Source: Cupriavidus necator (GTDB lineage: Bacteria > Pseudomonadota > Gammaproteobacteria > Burkholderiales > Burkholderiaceae). Taken from it: DNA of 64,000 nt. Position numbers and translations under genes: made by a program. The notes under the pieces were generated by a model that saw only the letters and a program-made list of their open reading frames with translations, ran no database searches and was not told the DNA's origin. Positions 1 through 11,100 of the stretch are shown here, piece by piece (positions within the stretch are counted from its first letter, which is position 1; each line of letters opens with the position of its first letter). The stretch is from positions 62,001 to 126,000 of the forward strand of contig CP074384.1 in assembly GCA_022041995.1 (NCBI GenBank). The letters are read 5' to 3'.

Positions 1-3000
1 TCGGGCCGGCGAGCCGCGCCTGGTGGCCTACGTGGTGGGCGTGCCGGGGGAGGCGGCGAGCGAACCTGGGGAGCTTGCGGCCACGTTGCGTGCGCACCTG
101 AGCGCGCGGCTGCCCGAGTACATGGTGCCGTCGGCGTTCGTGTGTCTGGAGGTGCTGCCGCTGACGCCCAACGGTAAGCTCGATCGCAAGGCGCTGCCGG
201 TGCCGGAGGACGACGCCTATGCGCGGCGTACCTATGAGGCTCCGCGGGGCGAGATCGAGACGGTGCTGGCCGGGCTGTGGGCGGAGCTGCTGGGGCTGGA
301 GCGCGTTGGCCGCCACGATCACTTCTTTGAGCTCGGTGGGCACTCGCTGCTGGCCATGCGGCTGATGAGCCGGCTGTCTCAGGCACTCGGCGTCGAACTG
401 CCGTTGCGGACACTGTTCAGCAAGCCGCTGCTGAGCGATCTGGCACTGGCCATTGCGGACGCACTGCACCACTCCGATCTGCAGGAACAGATGGCCATCG
501 TGCCTGCGGGACGTGACATGCCGCTGGCGCCATCGTTTGCCCAGCAGCGGCTGTGGTTCCTGGCGCAGTTGAATGAGGACAGCACGAACTACCACATCCC
601 GTTGGGGTTGCGGCTGCGGGGCGAGCTTGATCGTTCAGCCTGGCAACGCAGCCTTGATCATCTGTTTGCACGCCATGAGGCCTTGCGCAGCATCTTTGTG
701 GCCTCGGGGGAGGACCCTGAGGTCGATATCCTGCCGCCGGATACAGGACTACCCGTGCGCGAGCACGATCTGCGGGGCAGGCCAGATGCAGAAGCAGCGC
801 TCTCGGCGCTGTGTCGTGAGGAGACCTGCACGCCGTTTGATCTCGCACGAGGTCCCCTGATCAGAGGGCGACTGATCCGGATGTCTGAGCAGGAGCACGT
901 CTTCCTGCTGACCCAGCACCATATCGTGTCAGACGGTTGGTCCATGGGCGTGTTGGTGCGTGAGCTCAGCGCGTTGTATCGGGCATTCCGTGCCGGGCAA
1001 GAGAACCCGTTACCACCGCTGGCAATCCAATACCCGGACTATGCGGCCTGGCAACGGCAGTGGCTGGCAGGCGAGCGGCTGCAGCGTCAGACGGAGTATT
1101 GGCGCAGCAACCTGTCCGGTGCACCGGTGCTGCTTGCATTGCCGACGGACCGGCCGCGACCGGGAGAACAATCGTTTGCCGGAGCCACCGTACCGATCGT
1201 CATTGATGCGCAGATGACCCGGGCGTTGAAGCAACTGAGCCAACAGCACGGCGTGACGCTGTTCATGACGGTACTGGCGGCCTGGTCTGCGGTGCTCTCC
1301 CGCCTGTCGGGGCAGGACGACATCGTGATCGGTGTGCCGACGGCCAACCGTGGCCGCCACGAGATCGAGGAGTTGATTGGCTTCTTCGTGAACACCCTGG
1401 CGATGCGGATCGATCTGTCAGGGCAACCCAGCGTGGCTCAGCTTCTGGAGCGGGCCAAGCGCACGGCATTGGCTGCGCAGGAGCATCAGGATCTGCCGTT
1501 TGAGCAAGTGGTTGAGATTGTGCAGCCGCCGCGGCGGCTGGACCACACCCCGGTGTTCCAGGTGGGCTTGGCCTGGAACAACGCGACGGAGCCATTCGAT
1601 CTGCCCGGACTGGATGTGGAGGCTGCGGGGGAGGAGCTTGGCCAAGTCAAGTTCGATCTGGAATTAAATATCGGTGAACATGGTGAGCTCGTCACCGGAA
1701 CATTGGGCTATGCGACGGCGCTGTTCGATCAAGGCACGATTGAGCGTCAGCGTGGTTACCTGCTGGCGCTCCTGGGCGCCATGGTTGCGGATGCACAGCA
1801 ACCTGTGGGGCACATTGAGTTGCTGTCGACCGATGAGCGGTCGTACCTGCTGGAGGAGTTGAACCGGACGCAGGCGGCGTATCCGTTGCCGCAGTGCATC
1901 CACACGTTGTTCGAGGCGCAGGTGCGCCGGGCACCGGACGCGGTGGCGGTGATCCACGAGGGCGCGTCTCTGAGCTATGGGGAGCTCAACGCAAGCGCGA
2001 ACCGTCTGGCGCATCACCTGATCGGGCTGGGAGTGGGGCCGGACCAGCCGGTGGCGATCTGCCTGGAGCGCAGTCCCGCGATGGTGGTGGGACTGCTGGC
2101 GATCCTCAAGGCCGGTGGTGCCTACGTGCCGCTGGACCCGGCGTATCCGTCGCAGCGCCTGCGGCAGGTGCTGGCCGATGCGGTGCCCAGGCTGTTGCTC
2201 GCCGATGCGGCGGGGTGCGCCGCGCTGGGACCTGAGGGGCTGGCCGGCGTGACGGTGGTGGAGCTCGATGCGCAGGCCCCGGCCTGGGCGGCGCAGTCGG
2301 CCACGGACCCGGACCCGCAGGCCCTGGGCCTGCACGCGCACCACCTGGCCTACATCATCTACACCTCCGGCTCCACCGGCATGCCCAAGGGCGTCATGAT
2401 CGAGCACCGGGGGATGGTCAACTATCTGACGTGGGCTTGTGAAGCTTACGCGCCCACAGCCGCCTCCGTGGTCTCCTCCCCTCTGGTCTTCGATGCAACG
2501 ATTACCAGTCTGTTTGCACCGCTGCTCTGTGGTGGTCACATCCTCCTAATAAAGGAGGGTGATGAGGTCGCAGAACTACATGCCAAACTCCATTCGGCAT
2601 GCGGGCTGATAAAAATTACCCCAAGCCACTTGGAATCGCTTGGCCAACAGGTCCTGGCGGATTCGATTGCCAGCCAGGTGGGCGCCTTCGTCATCGGCGG
2701 TGAGGCACTGTCGTATCCAACCGTCGAGTTGTGGCGCAAGATTCAGCCCACGGTCAGGATGGTCAATGAGTATGGCCCCACCGAAACGGTGGTGGGCTGT
2801 GCTGTCTACGACGTTCCGTCAGGCCCCGCCGTCTCGCCGAACGTTCCGATCGGCCGCCCGATCGCCAACACGAGGCTGTACGTGCTGGATGAGCACGGTG
2901 CACCGGTGCCCTTCGGGGCGGTCGGGGAGCTGTACATCGGGGGCGCGGGGGTTGCACGCGGCTACCTGAAGCGGCCGGAGCTGACGGCGCAGCGCTTCCT

Positions 3001-5712
3001 GGCCGATCCGTTCAGCAGCAAGGCCAGGGCACGGATGTACCGCAGCGGCGACCTGGTGCGCTACCTGCCGGACGGCAACCTGGAGTACCTGGGGCGCAGC
3101 GACGACCAGATCAAGATCCGCGGCTTCCGGATCGAGCCGGGCGAGATCGCGGCGCGGCTGAACGAGCACGCCTGGGTACGCGATGCGGTGGTGGTGGCGC
3201 GCGAGGATCGGGCCGGCGAGCCGCGCCTGGTGGCCTACGTGGTGGGCGTGCCGGGGGAGGCGGCGAGCGAACCTGGGGAGCTTGCGGCCACGTTGCGTGC
3301 GCACCTGAGCGCGCGGCTGCCCGAGTACATGGTGCCGTCGGCGTTCGTGTGTCTGGAGGTGCTGCCGCTGACGCCCAACGGTAAGCTCGATCGCAAGGCG
3401 CTGCCGGTGCCGGAGGACGACGCCTATGCGCGGCGTACCTATGAGGCTCCGCGGGGCGAGATCGAGACGGTGCTGGCCGGGCTGTGGGCGGAGCTGCTGG
3501 GGCTGGAGCGCGTTGGCCGCCACGATCACTTCTTTGAGCTCGGTGGGCACTCGCTGCTGGCCATGCGGCTGATGAGCCGGCTGTCTCAGGCACTCGGCGT
3601 CGAACTGCCGTTGCGGACACTGTTCAGCAAGCCGCTGCTGAGCGATCTGGCACTGGCCATTGCGGACGCACTGCACCACTCCGATCTGCAGGAACAGATG
3701 GCCATCGTGCCTGCGGGACGTGACATGCCGCTGGCGCCATCGTTTGCCCAGCAGCGGCTGTGGTTCCTGGCGCAGTTGAATGAGGACAGCACGAACTACC
3801 ACATCCCGTTGGGGTTGCGGCTGCGGGGCGAGCTTGATCGTTCAGCCTGGCAACGCAGCCTTGATCATCTGTTTGCACGCCATGAGGCCTTGCGCAGCAT
3901 CTTTGTGGCCTCGGGGGAGGACCCTGAGGTCGATATCCTGCCGCCGGATACAGGACTACCCGTGCGCGAGCACGATCTGCGGGGCAGGCCAGATGCAGAA
4001 GCAGCGCTCTCGGCGCTGTGTCGTGAGGAGACCTGCACGCCGTTTGATCTCGCACGAGGTCCCCTGATCAGAGGGCGACTGATCCGGATGTCTGAGCAGG
4101 AGCACGTCTTCCTGCTGACCCAGCACCATATCGTGTCAGACGGTTGGTCCATGGGCGTGTTGGTGCGTGAGCTCAGCGCGTTGTATCGGGCATTCCGTGC
4201 CGGGCAAGAGAACCCGTTACCACCGCTGGCAATCCAATACCCGGACTATGCGGCCTGGCAACGGCAGTGGCTGGCAGGCGAGCGGCTGCAGCGTCAGACG
4301 GAGTATTGGCGCAGCAACCTGTCCGGTGCACCGGTGCTGCTTGCATTGCCGACGGACCGGCCGCGACCGGGAGAACAATCGTTTGCCGGAGCCACCGTAC
4401 CGATCGTCATTGATGCGCAGATGACCCGGGCGTTGAAGCAACTGAGCCAACAGCACGGCGTGACGCTGTTCATGACGGTACTGGCGGCCTGGTCTGCGGT
4501 GCTCTCCCGCCTGTCGGGGCAGGACGACATCGTGATCGGTGTGCCGACGGCCAACCGTGGCCGCCACGAGATCGAGGAGTTGATTGGCTTCTTCGTGAAC
4601 ACCCTGGCGATGCGGATCGATCTGTCAGGGCAACCCAGCGTGGCTCAGCTTCTGGAGCGGGCCAAGCGCACGGCATTGGCTGCGCAGGAGCATCAGGATC
4701 TGCCGTTTGAGCAAGTGGTTGAGATTGTGCAGCCGCCGCGGCGGCTGGACCACACCCCGGTGTTCCAGGTGGGCTTGGCCTGGAACAACGCGACGGAGCC
4801 ATTCGATCTGCCCGGACTGGATGTGGAGGCTGCGGGGGAGGAGCTTGGCCAAGTCAAGTTCGATCTGGAATTAAATATCGGTGAACATGGTGAGCTCGTC
4901 ACCGGAACATTGGGCTATGCGACGGCGCTGTTCGATCAAGGCACGATTGAGCGTCAGCGTGGTTACCTGCTGGCGCTCCTGGGCGCCATGGTTGCGGATG
5001 CACAGCAACCTGTGGGGCACATTGAGTTGCTGTCGACCGATGAGCGGTCGTACCTGCTGGAGGAGTTGAACCGGACGCAGGCGGCGTATCCGTTGCCGCA
5101 GTGCATCCACACGTTGTTCGAGGCGCAGGTGCGCCGGGCACCGGACGCGGTGGCGGTGATCCACGAGGGCGCGTCTCTGAGCTATGGGGAGCTCAACGCA
5201 AGCGCGAACCGTCTGGCGCATCACCTGATCGGGCTGGGAGTGGGGCCGGACCAGCCGGTGGCGATCTGCCTGGAGCGCAGTCCCGCGATGGTGGTGGGAC
5301 TGCTGGCGATCCTCAAGGCCGGTGGTGCCTACGTGCCGCTGGACCCGGCGTATCCGTCGCAGCGCCTGCGGCAGGTGCTGGCCGATGCGGTGCCCAGGCT
5401 GTTGCTCGCCGATGCGGCGGGGTGCGCCGCGCTGGGACCTGAGGGGCTGGCCGGCGTGACGGTGGTGGAGCTCGATGCGCAGGCCCCGGCCTGGGCGGCG
5501 CAGTCGGCCACGGACCCGGACCCGCAGGCCCTGGGCCTGCACGCGCACCACCTGGCCTACATCATCTACACCTCCGGCTCCACCGGCATGCCCAAGGGCG
5601 TCATGATCGAGCACCGGGGGATGGTCAACTATCTGACGTGGGCTTGTGAAGCTTACGCGCCCACAGCCGCCTCCGTGGTCTCCTCCCCTCTGGTCTTCGA
5701 TGCAACAGTCAA
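1..5712 (+). repeat. Tandem direct repeat of a C-A-PCP module (offset 3207 bp)
   Basis: Bases 1 to about 2505 recur at 3208 to about 5712 with essentially no differences visible, including synonymous sites. This covers the A tail, PCP, LCL-type C domain and first half of the A domain. Such identity means recent module duplication or ongoing gene conversion. The two A domains then differ in a short stretch covering pocket positions (2503-2640 versus 5710-5847). Confidence 0.9.
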
Positions 5713-8143
5713 CAGCCTGTTTGCACCGCTGCTCTGTGGTGGCCACGCCCTGCTTGTAAAGGCAGGCGATGAAGTCGCTGGACTCAGAGCTACGGTGGGC
5801 TCGTCGTGTGGGCTGGTCAACATTACCCCGAGTCATCTGGAGGCATTGGGCCAACAGGTCCTGGCGGATTCGATTGCCAGCCAGGTGGGCGCCTTCGTCA
5901 TCGGCGGTGAGGCACTGTCGTATCCAACCGTCGAGTTGTGGCGCAAGATTCAGCCCACGGCCAGGATGGTCAATGAGTATGGCCCCACCGAAACGGTGGT
6001 GGGCTGTGCTGTCTACGACGTTCCGTCAGGCCCCGCCGTCTCGCCGAACGTTCCGATCGGCCGCCCGATCGCCAACACGAGGCTGTACGTGCTGGATGAG
6101 CACGGTGCACCGGTGCCCTTCGGGGCGGTCGGGGAGCTGTACATCGGGGGCGCGGGGGTTGCACGCGGCTACCTGAAGCGGCCGGAGCTGACGGCGCAGC
6201 GCTTCCTGGCCGATCCGTTCAGCAGCAAGGCCAGGGCACGGATGTACCGCAGCGGCGACCTGGTGCGCTACCTGCCGGACGGCAACCTGGAGTACCTGGG
6301 GCGCAGCGACGACCAGATCAAGATCCGCGGCTTCCGGATCGAGCCGGGCGAGATCGCGGCGCGGCTGAACGAGCACGCCTGGGTACGCGATGCGGTGGTG
6401 GTGGCGCGCGAGGATCGGGCCGGCGAGCCGCGCCTGGTGGCCTACGTGGTGGGCGTGCCGGGGGAGGCGGCGAGCGAACCTGGGGAGCTTGCGGCCACGT
6501 TGCGTGCGCACCTGAGCGCGCGGCTGCCCGAGTACATGGTGCCGTCGGCGTTCGTGTGTCTGGAGGTGCTGCCGCTGACGCCCAACGGTAAGCTCGATCG
6601 CAAGGCGCTGCCGGTGCCGGAGGACGACGCCTATGCGCGGCGTACCTATGAGGCTCCGCGGGGCGAGATCGAGACGGTGCTGGCCGGGCTGTGGGCGGAG
6701 CTGCTGGGGCTGGAGCGCGTTGGCCGCCGCGATCACTTCTTCGAGCTCGGTGGGCACTCGCTGCTGGCCGTGCAGTTGATGGAGCGCCTGCGGCGGCTCT
6801 CGCTCGGGATCGAGGTGCGGGCGGTGTTTGCCACACCGGTGCTGGCAGACCTTGCCGCGTGCCTGGGCAACCACCAGGACGTGCGGGTTCCGGCCAACCT
6901 GATCACGCAGCAGAGCCAGGCGATCACACCGCAGATGCTGCCGCTCATTGCACTGACGCAGCCGGAGATCGATCGGATCGTGGCTACGGTGCCCGGTGGG
7001 GTGGGCAACATCCAGGATATTTACGCGCTGTCCCCGCTGCAGGACGGCATCCTGTTCCACCATCTGCTGGCCAGCCAGGGCGATCCGTACCTGCTGCTCT
7101 CGCAGATGGTGTTTGCCGACCGAGGTGTGCTGGAGCGCTATCTTGCTGCGCTTCAGCACGTGGTGGATCGGCACGACATGCTGCGCACGGCGTTCGTCTG
7201 GGCGGGGCTGTCCAGCCCCGCCCAGGTGGTCTGGCGTCGGGCGCCCCTGGACGTGACCGAGGTTGCGTTGGAGGATGGGGATGACCCCGGCCATGAGCAG
7301 CTCAAGCGCCGGTTCGATCCGCGCAGGCATCGCATCGATCTGAGCCAGGCGCCACTGATACGGTTGGTGACGGCACGCGAGCCTGGCAGCGAACGCTGGC
7401 TGCTGCTGAGCTTGCAGCACCATCTGATCGGGGACCACACGACGTCGGAGGTGATGCATGCCGAGGTGCGGGCCGTGCTGGGTGGGCGTGCCCACGAACT
7501 GGGGACCCCTCAGCCGTTCCGCAATCTGATCGCGCAGGTGCGCTTGGGGGCTGGCCCCCAAGCGCATGAGCCGTTCTTCCGGGCCATGCTGGCCGACATT
7601 GATGAGCCCACCACGCCGTTTGGGCTGAGCGAGGTGCGCGGTGACGGCAGCCTGGCCCAGGAAGCCCAGCGGGTTCTGCCGCAGGCGTTGCACGACCGGC
7701 TGCGCAGCCACGCAAGACGGCTGGGGGTAAGCGTGGCCAGTCTGTGCCATCTGGCCTGGGGGCAGGTGGTGGCGCGCAGCAGCGGCCGCGAGCAGGTGGT
7801 GTTCGGCACGGTGCTGTTTGGCCGCATGCATGGCGGCGCGGGCGCCGACCGTGCCATGGGCCTGTTCATGAACACCCTGCCCGTGCGGCTGGACCTGGAT
7901 GGGACCGGGGTTGAGGACAGCGTGCGGGCCACGCATGCCCGGCTGGCGGAGCTGCTGGCGCACGAACATGCGTCCCTGGCGCTGGCACAGCGCTGCAGTG
8001 GTGTGGTCGCGCCGGCGCCACTGTTCAGCGCGCTGTTGAACTACCGGCACAACACCTCAATGGCGGCAAGCGAGGCTGGGGGGAGGATGCGCTGTCTGGC
8101 GTGCAGTGGTTGGAGGGGGAGGAGCGCACCAACTATCCGCTGA
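2..8143 (+). CDS. Nonribosomal peptide synthetase, partial (…A-PCP-C-A-PCP-C-A-PCP-C/E)
   Basis: The reading frame is open from the window edge, so the gene starts upstream. Domains by approximate nucleotide position: tail of an adenylation domain (2-215, NGKLDRKALP), carrier protein (240-470, LGGHS), condensation (500-1690, HHIVSDG), A (1880-3420, YTSGSTGMPKG), PCP (3450-3680), C (3710-4900), A (5085-6630), PCP (6650-6870), and a second type of condensation domain (6900 on). That last domain carries HHLLASQGD near 7054, fitting the dual epimerisation/condensation signature HH(I/L)x4GD, and HHLIGDH in place of HHxxxDG. It would link residues by the thiotemplate mechanism in the cytosol. The frame ends in a short nonsense tail because a run of six G (8078-8083) puts the rest of the C/E domain into another frame. 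The next frame continues the same protein, so this is one broken gene or a consensus error. Product not identified. Confidence 0.93.
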   Translation, partial: RAGEPRLVAYVVGVPGEAASEPGELAATLRAHLSARLPEYMVPSAFVCLEVLPLTPNGKLDRKALPVPEDDAYARRTYEAPRGEIETVLAGLWAELLGLERVGRHDHFFELGGHSLLAMRLMSRLSQALGVELPLRTLFSKPLLSDLALAIADALHHSDLQEQMAIVPAGRDMPLAPSFAQQRLWFLAQLNEDSTNYHIPLGLRLRGELDRSAWQRSLDHLFARHEALRSIFVASGEDPEVDILPPDTGLPVREHDLRGRPDAEAALSALCREETCTPFDLARGPLIRGRLIRMSEQEHVFLLTQHHIVSDGWSMGVLVRELSALYRAFRAGQENPLPPLAIQYPDYAAWQRQWLAGERLQRQTEYWRSNLSGAPVLLALPTDRPRPGEQSFAGATVPIVIDAQMTRALKQLSQQHGVTLFMTVLAAWSAVLSRLSGQDDIVIGVPTANRGRHEIEELIGFFVNTLAMRIDLSGQPSVAQLLERAKRTALAAQEHQDLPFEQVVEIVQPPRRLDHTPVFQVGLAWNNATEPFDLPGLDVEAAGEELGQVKFDLELNIGEHGELVTGTLGYATALFDQGTIERQRGYLLALLGAMVADAQQPVGHIELLSTDERSYLLEELNRTQAAYPLPQCIHTLFEAQVRRAPDAVAVIHEGASLSYGELNASANRLAHHLIGLGVGPDQPVAICLERSPAMVVGLLAILKAGGAYVPLDPAYPSQRLRQVLADAVPRLLLADAAGCAALGPEGLAGVTVVELDAQAPAWAAQSATDPDPQALGLHAHHLAYIIYTSGSTGMPKGVMIEHRGMVNYLTWACEAYAPTAASVVSSPLVFDATITSLFAPLLCGGHILLIKEGDEVAELHAKLHSACGLIKITPSHLESLGQQVLADSIASQVGAFVIGGEALSYPTVELWRKIQPTVRMVNEYGPTETVVGCAVYDVPSGPAVSPNVPIGRPIANTRLYVLDEHGAPVPFGAVGELYIGGAGVARGYLKRPELTAQRFLADPFSSKARARMYRSGDLVRYLPDGNLEYLGRSDDQIKIRGFRIEPGEIAARLNEHAWVRDAVVVAREDRAGEPRLVAYVVGVPGEAASEPGELAATLRAHLSARLPEYMVPSAFVCLEVLPLTPNGKLDRKALPVPEDDAYARRTYEAPRGEIETVLAGLWAELLGLERVGRHDHFFELGGHSLLAMRLMSRLSQALGVELPLRTLFSKPLLSDLALAIADALHHSDLQEQMAIVPAGRDMPLAPSFAQQRLWFLAQLNEDSTNYHIPLGLRLRGELDRSAWQRSLDHLFARHEALRSIFVASGEDPEVDILPPDTGLPVREHDLRGRPDAEAALSALCREETCTPFDLARGPLIRGRLIRMSEQEHVFLLTQHHIVSDGWSMGVLVRELSALYRAFRAGQENPLPPLAIQYPDYAAWQRQWLAGERLQRQTEYWRSNLSGAPVLLALPTDRPRPGEQSFAGATVPIVIDAQMTRALKQLSQQHGVTLFMTVLAAWSAVLSRLSGQDDIVIGVPTANRGRHEIEELIGFFVNTLAMRIDLSGQPSVAQLLERAKRTALAAQEHQDLPFEQVVEIVQPPRRLDHTPVFQVGLAWNNATEPFDLPGLDVEAAGEELGQVKFDLELNIGEHGELVTGTLGYATALFDQGTIERQRGYLLALLGAMVADAQQPVGHIELLSTDERSYLLEELNRTQAAYPLPQCIHTLFEAQVRRAPDAVAVIHEGASLSYGELNASANRLAHHLIGLGVGPDQPVAICLERSPAMVVGLLAILKAGGAYVPLDPAYPSQRLRQVLADAVPRLLLADAAGCAALGPEGLAGVTVVELDAQAPAWAAQSATDPDPQALGLHAHHLAYIIYTSGSTGMPKGVMIEHRGMVNYLTWACEAYAPTAASVVSSPLVFDATVNSLFAPLLCGGHALLVKAGDEVAGLRATVGSSCGLVNITPSHLEALGQQVLADSIASQVGAFVIGGEALSYPTVELWRKIQPTARMVNEYGPTETVVGCAVYDVPSGPAVSPNVPIGRPIANTRLYVLDEHGAPVPFGAVGELYIGGAGVARGYLKRPELTAQRFLADPFSSKARARMYRSGDLVRYLPDGNLEYLGRSDDQIKIRGFRIEPGEIAARLNEHAWVRDAVVVAREDRAGEPRLVAYVVGVPGEAASEPGELAATLRAHLSARLPEYMVPSAFVCLEVLPLTPNGKLDRKALPVPEDDAYARRTYEAPRGEIETVLAGLWAELLGLERVGRRDHFFELGGHSLLAVQLMERLRRLSLGIEVRAVFATPVLADLAACLGNHQDVRVPANLITQQSQAITPQMLPLIALTQPEIDRIVATVPGGVGNIQDIYALSPLQDGILFHHLLASQGDPYLLLSQMVFADRGVLERYLAALQHVVDRHDMLRTAFVWAGLSSPAQVVWRRAPLDVTEVALEDGDDPGHEQLKRRFDPRRHRIDLSQAPLIRLVTAREPGSERWLLLSLQHHLIGDHTTSEVMHAEVRAVLGGRAHELGTPQPFRNLIAQVRLGAGPQAHEPFFRAMLADIDEPTTPFGLSEVRGDGSLAQEAQRVLPQALHDRLRSHARRLGVSVASLCHLAWGQVVARSSGREQVVFGTVLFGRMHGGAGADRAMGLFMNTLPVRLDLDGTGVEDSVRATHARLAELLAHEHASLALAQRCSGVVAPAPLFSALLNYRHNTSMAASEAGGRMRCLACSGWRGRSAPTIR

Positions 8144-11100
8144 CCCTGTCGGTAGACGACTCCGGGCACACACTCGGCTTGGTGGCGGAGGCGATGCAGC
8201 CCATCGCACCGGAGCGGATCTGCGGCTACATGCAGTGTGCCCTCGAGTGCCTGGTGGAGGCGCTCGAGCGTGCCCCGGACATGCCCGTGCGGGAGTTGGA
8301 CATCCTGCCGACCGACGAGCGGTCGTACCTGCTGGAGGAGTTGAACCGGACGCAGGCGGCGTATCCGTCGCCGCAGTGCATCCACACGTTGTTCGAGGCG
8401 CAGGTGCGCCGGGCACCGGATGCGGTGGCGGTGATCCACGAGGGCGCGTCTCTGAGCTATGGGGAGCTCAACGCAAGCGCGAACCGTCTGGCGCATCACC
8501 TGATCGGGCTGGGAGTGGGGCCGGACCAGCCGGTGGCGATCTGCCTGGAGCGCAGTCCCGCGATGGTGGTGGGGCTGCTGGCGATCCTCAAGGCCGGTGG
8601 TGCCTATGTGCCGCTGGACCCGGCGTATCCGTCGCAGCGCCTGCGGCAGGTGCTGGCCGATGCGGCGCCCAGGCTGCTGCTCGCCGATGCGGCGGGGTGC
8701 GCCGCGCTGGGACCTGAGGGGCTGGCCGGCGTGACGGTGGTGGAGCTCGATGCGCAGGCCCCGGCCTGGGCGGCGCAGCCGGCCACGGACCCGGACCCGC
8801 AGGCCCTGGGCCTGCACGCGCACCACCTGGCCTACATCATCTACACCTCCGGCTCCACCGGCATGCCCAAGGGCGTCATGATCGAGCACCGGGGGATGGT
8901 CAACTATCTGACGTGGGCTTGTGAAGCTTACGCGCCCACAGCCGCCTCCGTGGTCTCCTCCCCTCTGGTCTTCGATGCAACAGTCAACAGCCTGTTTGCA
9001 CCGCTGCTCTGTGGTGGCCACGCCCTGCTTGTAAAGGCAGGCGATGAAGTCGCTGGACTCAGAGCTACGGTGGGCTCGTCGTGTGGGCTGGTCAACATTA
9101 CCCCGAGTCATCTGGAGGCATTGGGCCAACAGGTCCTGGCGGATTCGATTGCCAGCCAGGTGGGCGCCTTCGTCATCGGCGGTGAGGCACTGTCGTATCC
9201 AACCGTCGAGTTGTGGCGCAAGATTCAGCCCACGGCCAGGATGGTCAATGAGTATGGCCCCACCGAAACGGTGGTGGGCTGTGCTGTCTACGACGTTCCG
9301 TCAGGCCCCGCCGTCTCGCCGAACGTTCCGATCGGCCGCCCGATCGCCAACACGAGGCTGTACGTGCTGGATGAGCACGGTGCACCGGTGCCCTTCGGGG
9401 CGGTCGGGGAGCTGTACATCGGGGGCGCGGGGGTTGCACGCGGCTACCTGAAGCGGCCGGAGCTGACGGCGCAGCGCTTCCTGGCCGATCCGTTCAGCAG
9501 CAAGGCCAGGGCACGGATGTACCGCAGCGGCGACCTGGTGCGCTACCTGCCGGACGGCAACCTGGAGTACCTGGGGCGCAGCGACGACCAGATCAAGATC
9601 CGCGGCTTCCGGATCGAGCCGGGCGAGATCGCGGCGCGGCTGAACGAGCACGCCTGGGTACGCGATGCGGTGGTGGTGGCGCGCGAGGATCGGGCCGGCG
9701 AGCCGCGCCTGGTGGCCTACGTGGTGGGCGTGCCGGGGGAGGCGGCGAGCGAACCTGGGGAGCTTGCGGCCACGTTGCGTGCGCACCTGAGCGCGCGGCT
9801 GCCCGAGTACATGGTGCCGTCGGCGTTCGTGTGTCTGGAGGTGCTGCCGCTGACGCCCAACGGTAAGCTCGATCGCAAGGCGCTGCCGGTGCCGGAGGAC
9901 GACGCCTATGCGCGGCGTACCTATGAGGCTCCGCGGGGCGAGATCGAGACGGTGCTGGCCGGGCTGTGGGCGGAGCTGCTGGGGCTGGAGCGCGTTGGCC
10001 GCCGCGATCACTTCTTTGAGCTCGGTGGGCACTCGCTGCTGGCCGTGCAGTTGATGGAGCGCCTGCGGCGGCTCTCGCTCGGGATCGAGGTGCGGGCGGT
10101 GTTTGCCACACCGGTGCTGGCAGACCTTGCCGCGTGCCTGGGCAACCACCAGGACGTGCGGGTTCCGGCCAACCTGATCACGCAGCAGAGCCAGGCGATC
10201 ACACCGCAGATGCTGCCGCTCATTGCACTGACGCAGCCGGAGATCGATCGGATCGTGGCTACGGTGCCCGGTGGGGTGGGCAACATCCAGGATATTTACG
10301 CGCTGTCCCCGCTGCAGGACGGCATCCTGTTCCACCATCTGCTGGCCAGCCAGGGCGATCCGTACCTGCTGCTCTCGCAGATGGTGTTTGCCGACCGAGG
10401 TGTGCTGGAGCGCTATCTTGCTGCGCTTCAGCACGTGGTGGATCGGCACGACATGCTGCGCACGGCGTTCGTCTGGGCGGGGCTGTCCAGCCCCGCCCAG
10501 GTGGTCTGGCGTCGGGCGCCCCTGGACGTGACCGAGGTTGCGTTGGAGGATGGGGATGACCCCGGCCATGAGCAGCTCAAGCGCCGGTTCGATCCGCGCA
10601 GGCATCGCATCGATCTGAGCCAGGCGCCACTGATACGGTTGGTGACGGCACGCGAGCCTGGCAGCGAACGCTGGCTGCTGCTGAGCTTGCAGCACCATCT
10701 GATCGGGGACCACACGACGTCGGAGGTGATGCATGCCGAGGTGCGGGCCGTGCTGGGTGGGCGTGCCCACGAACTGGGGACCCCTCAGCCGTTCCGCAAT
10801 CTGATCGCGCAGGTGCGCTTGGGGGCTGGCCCCCAAGCGCATGAGCCGTTCTTCCGGGCCATGCTGGCCGACATTGATGAGCCCACCACGCCGTTTGGGC
10901 TGAGCGAGGTGCGCGGTGACGGCAGCCTGGCCCAGGAAGCCCAGCGGGTTCTGCCGCAGGCGTTGCACGACCGGCTGCGCAGCCACGCAAGACGGCTGGG
11001 GGTAAGCGTGGCCAGTCTGTGCCATCTGGCCTGGGGGCAGGTGGTGGCGCGCAGCAGCGGCCGCGAGCAGGTGGTGTTCGGCACGGTGCTGTTTGGCCGC

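Noticed and set aside
6026..8050. 674-codon minus-strand frame opposite the NRPS, repeated at 9301-11325
   Set aside because: It is a shadow of NRPS codon usage, repeated only because the modules are. It has no domain pattern.
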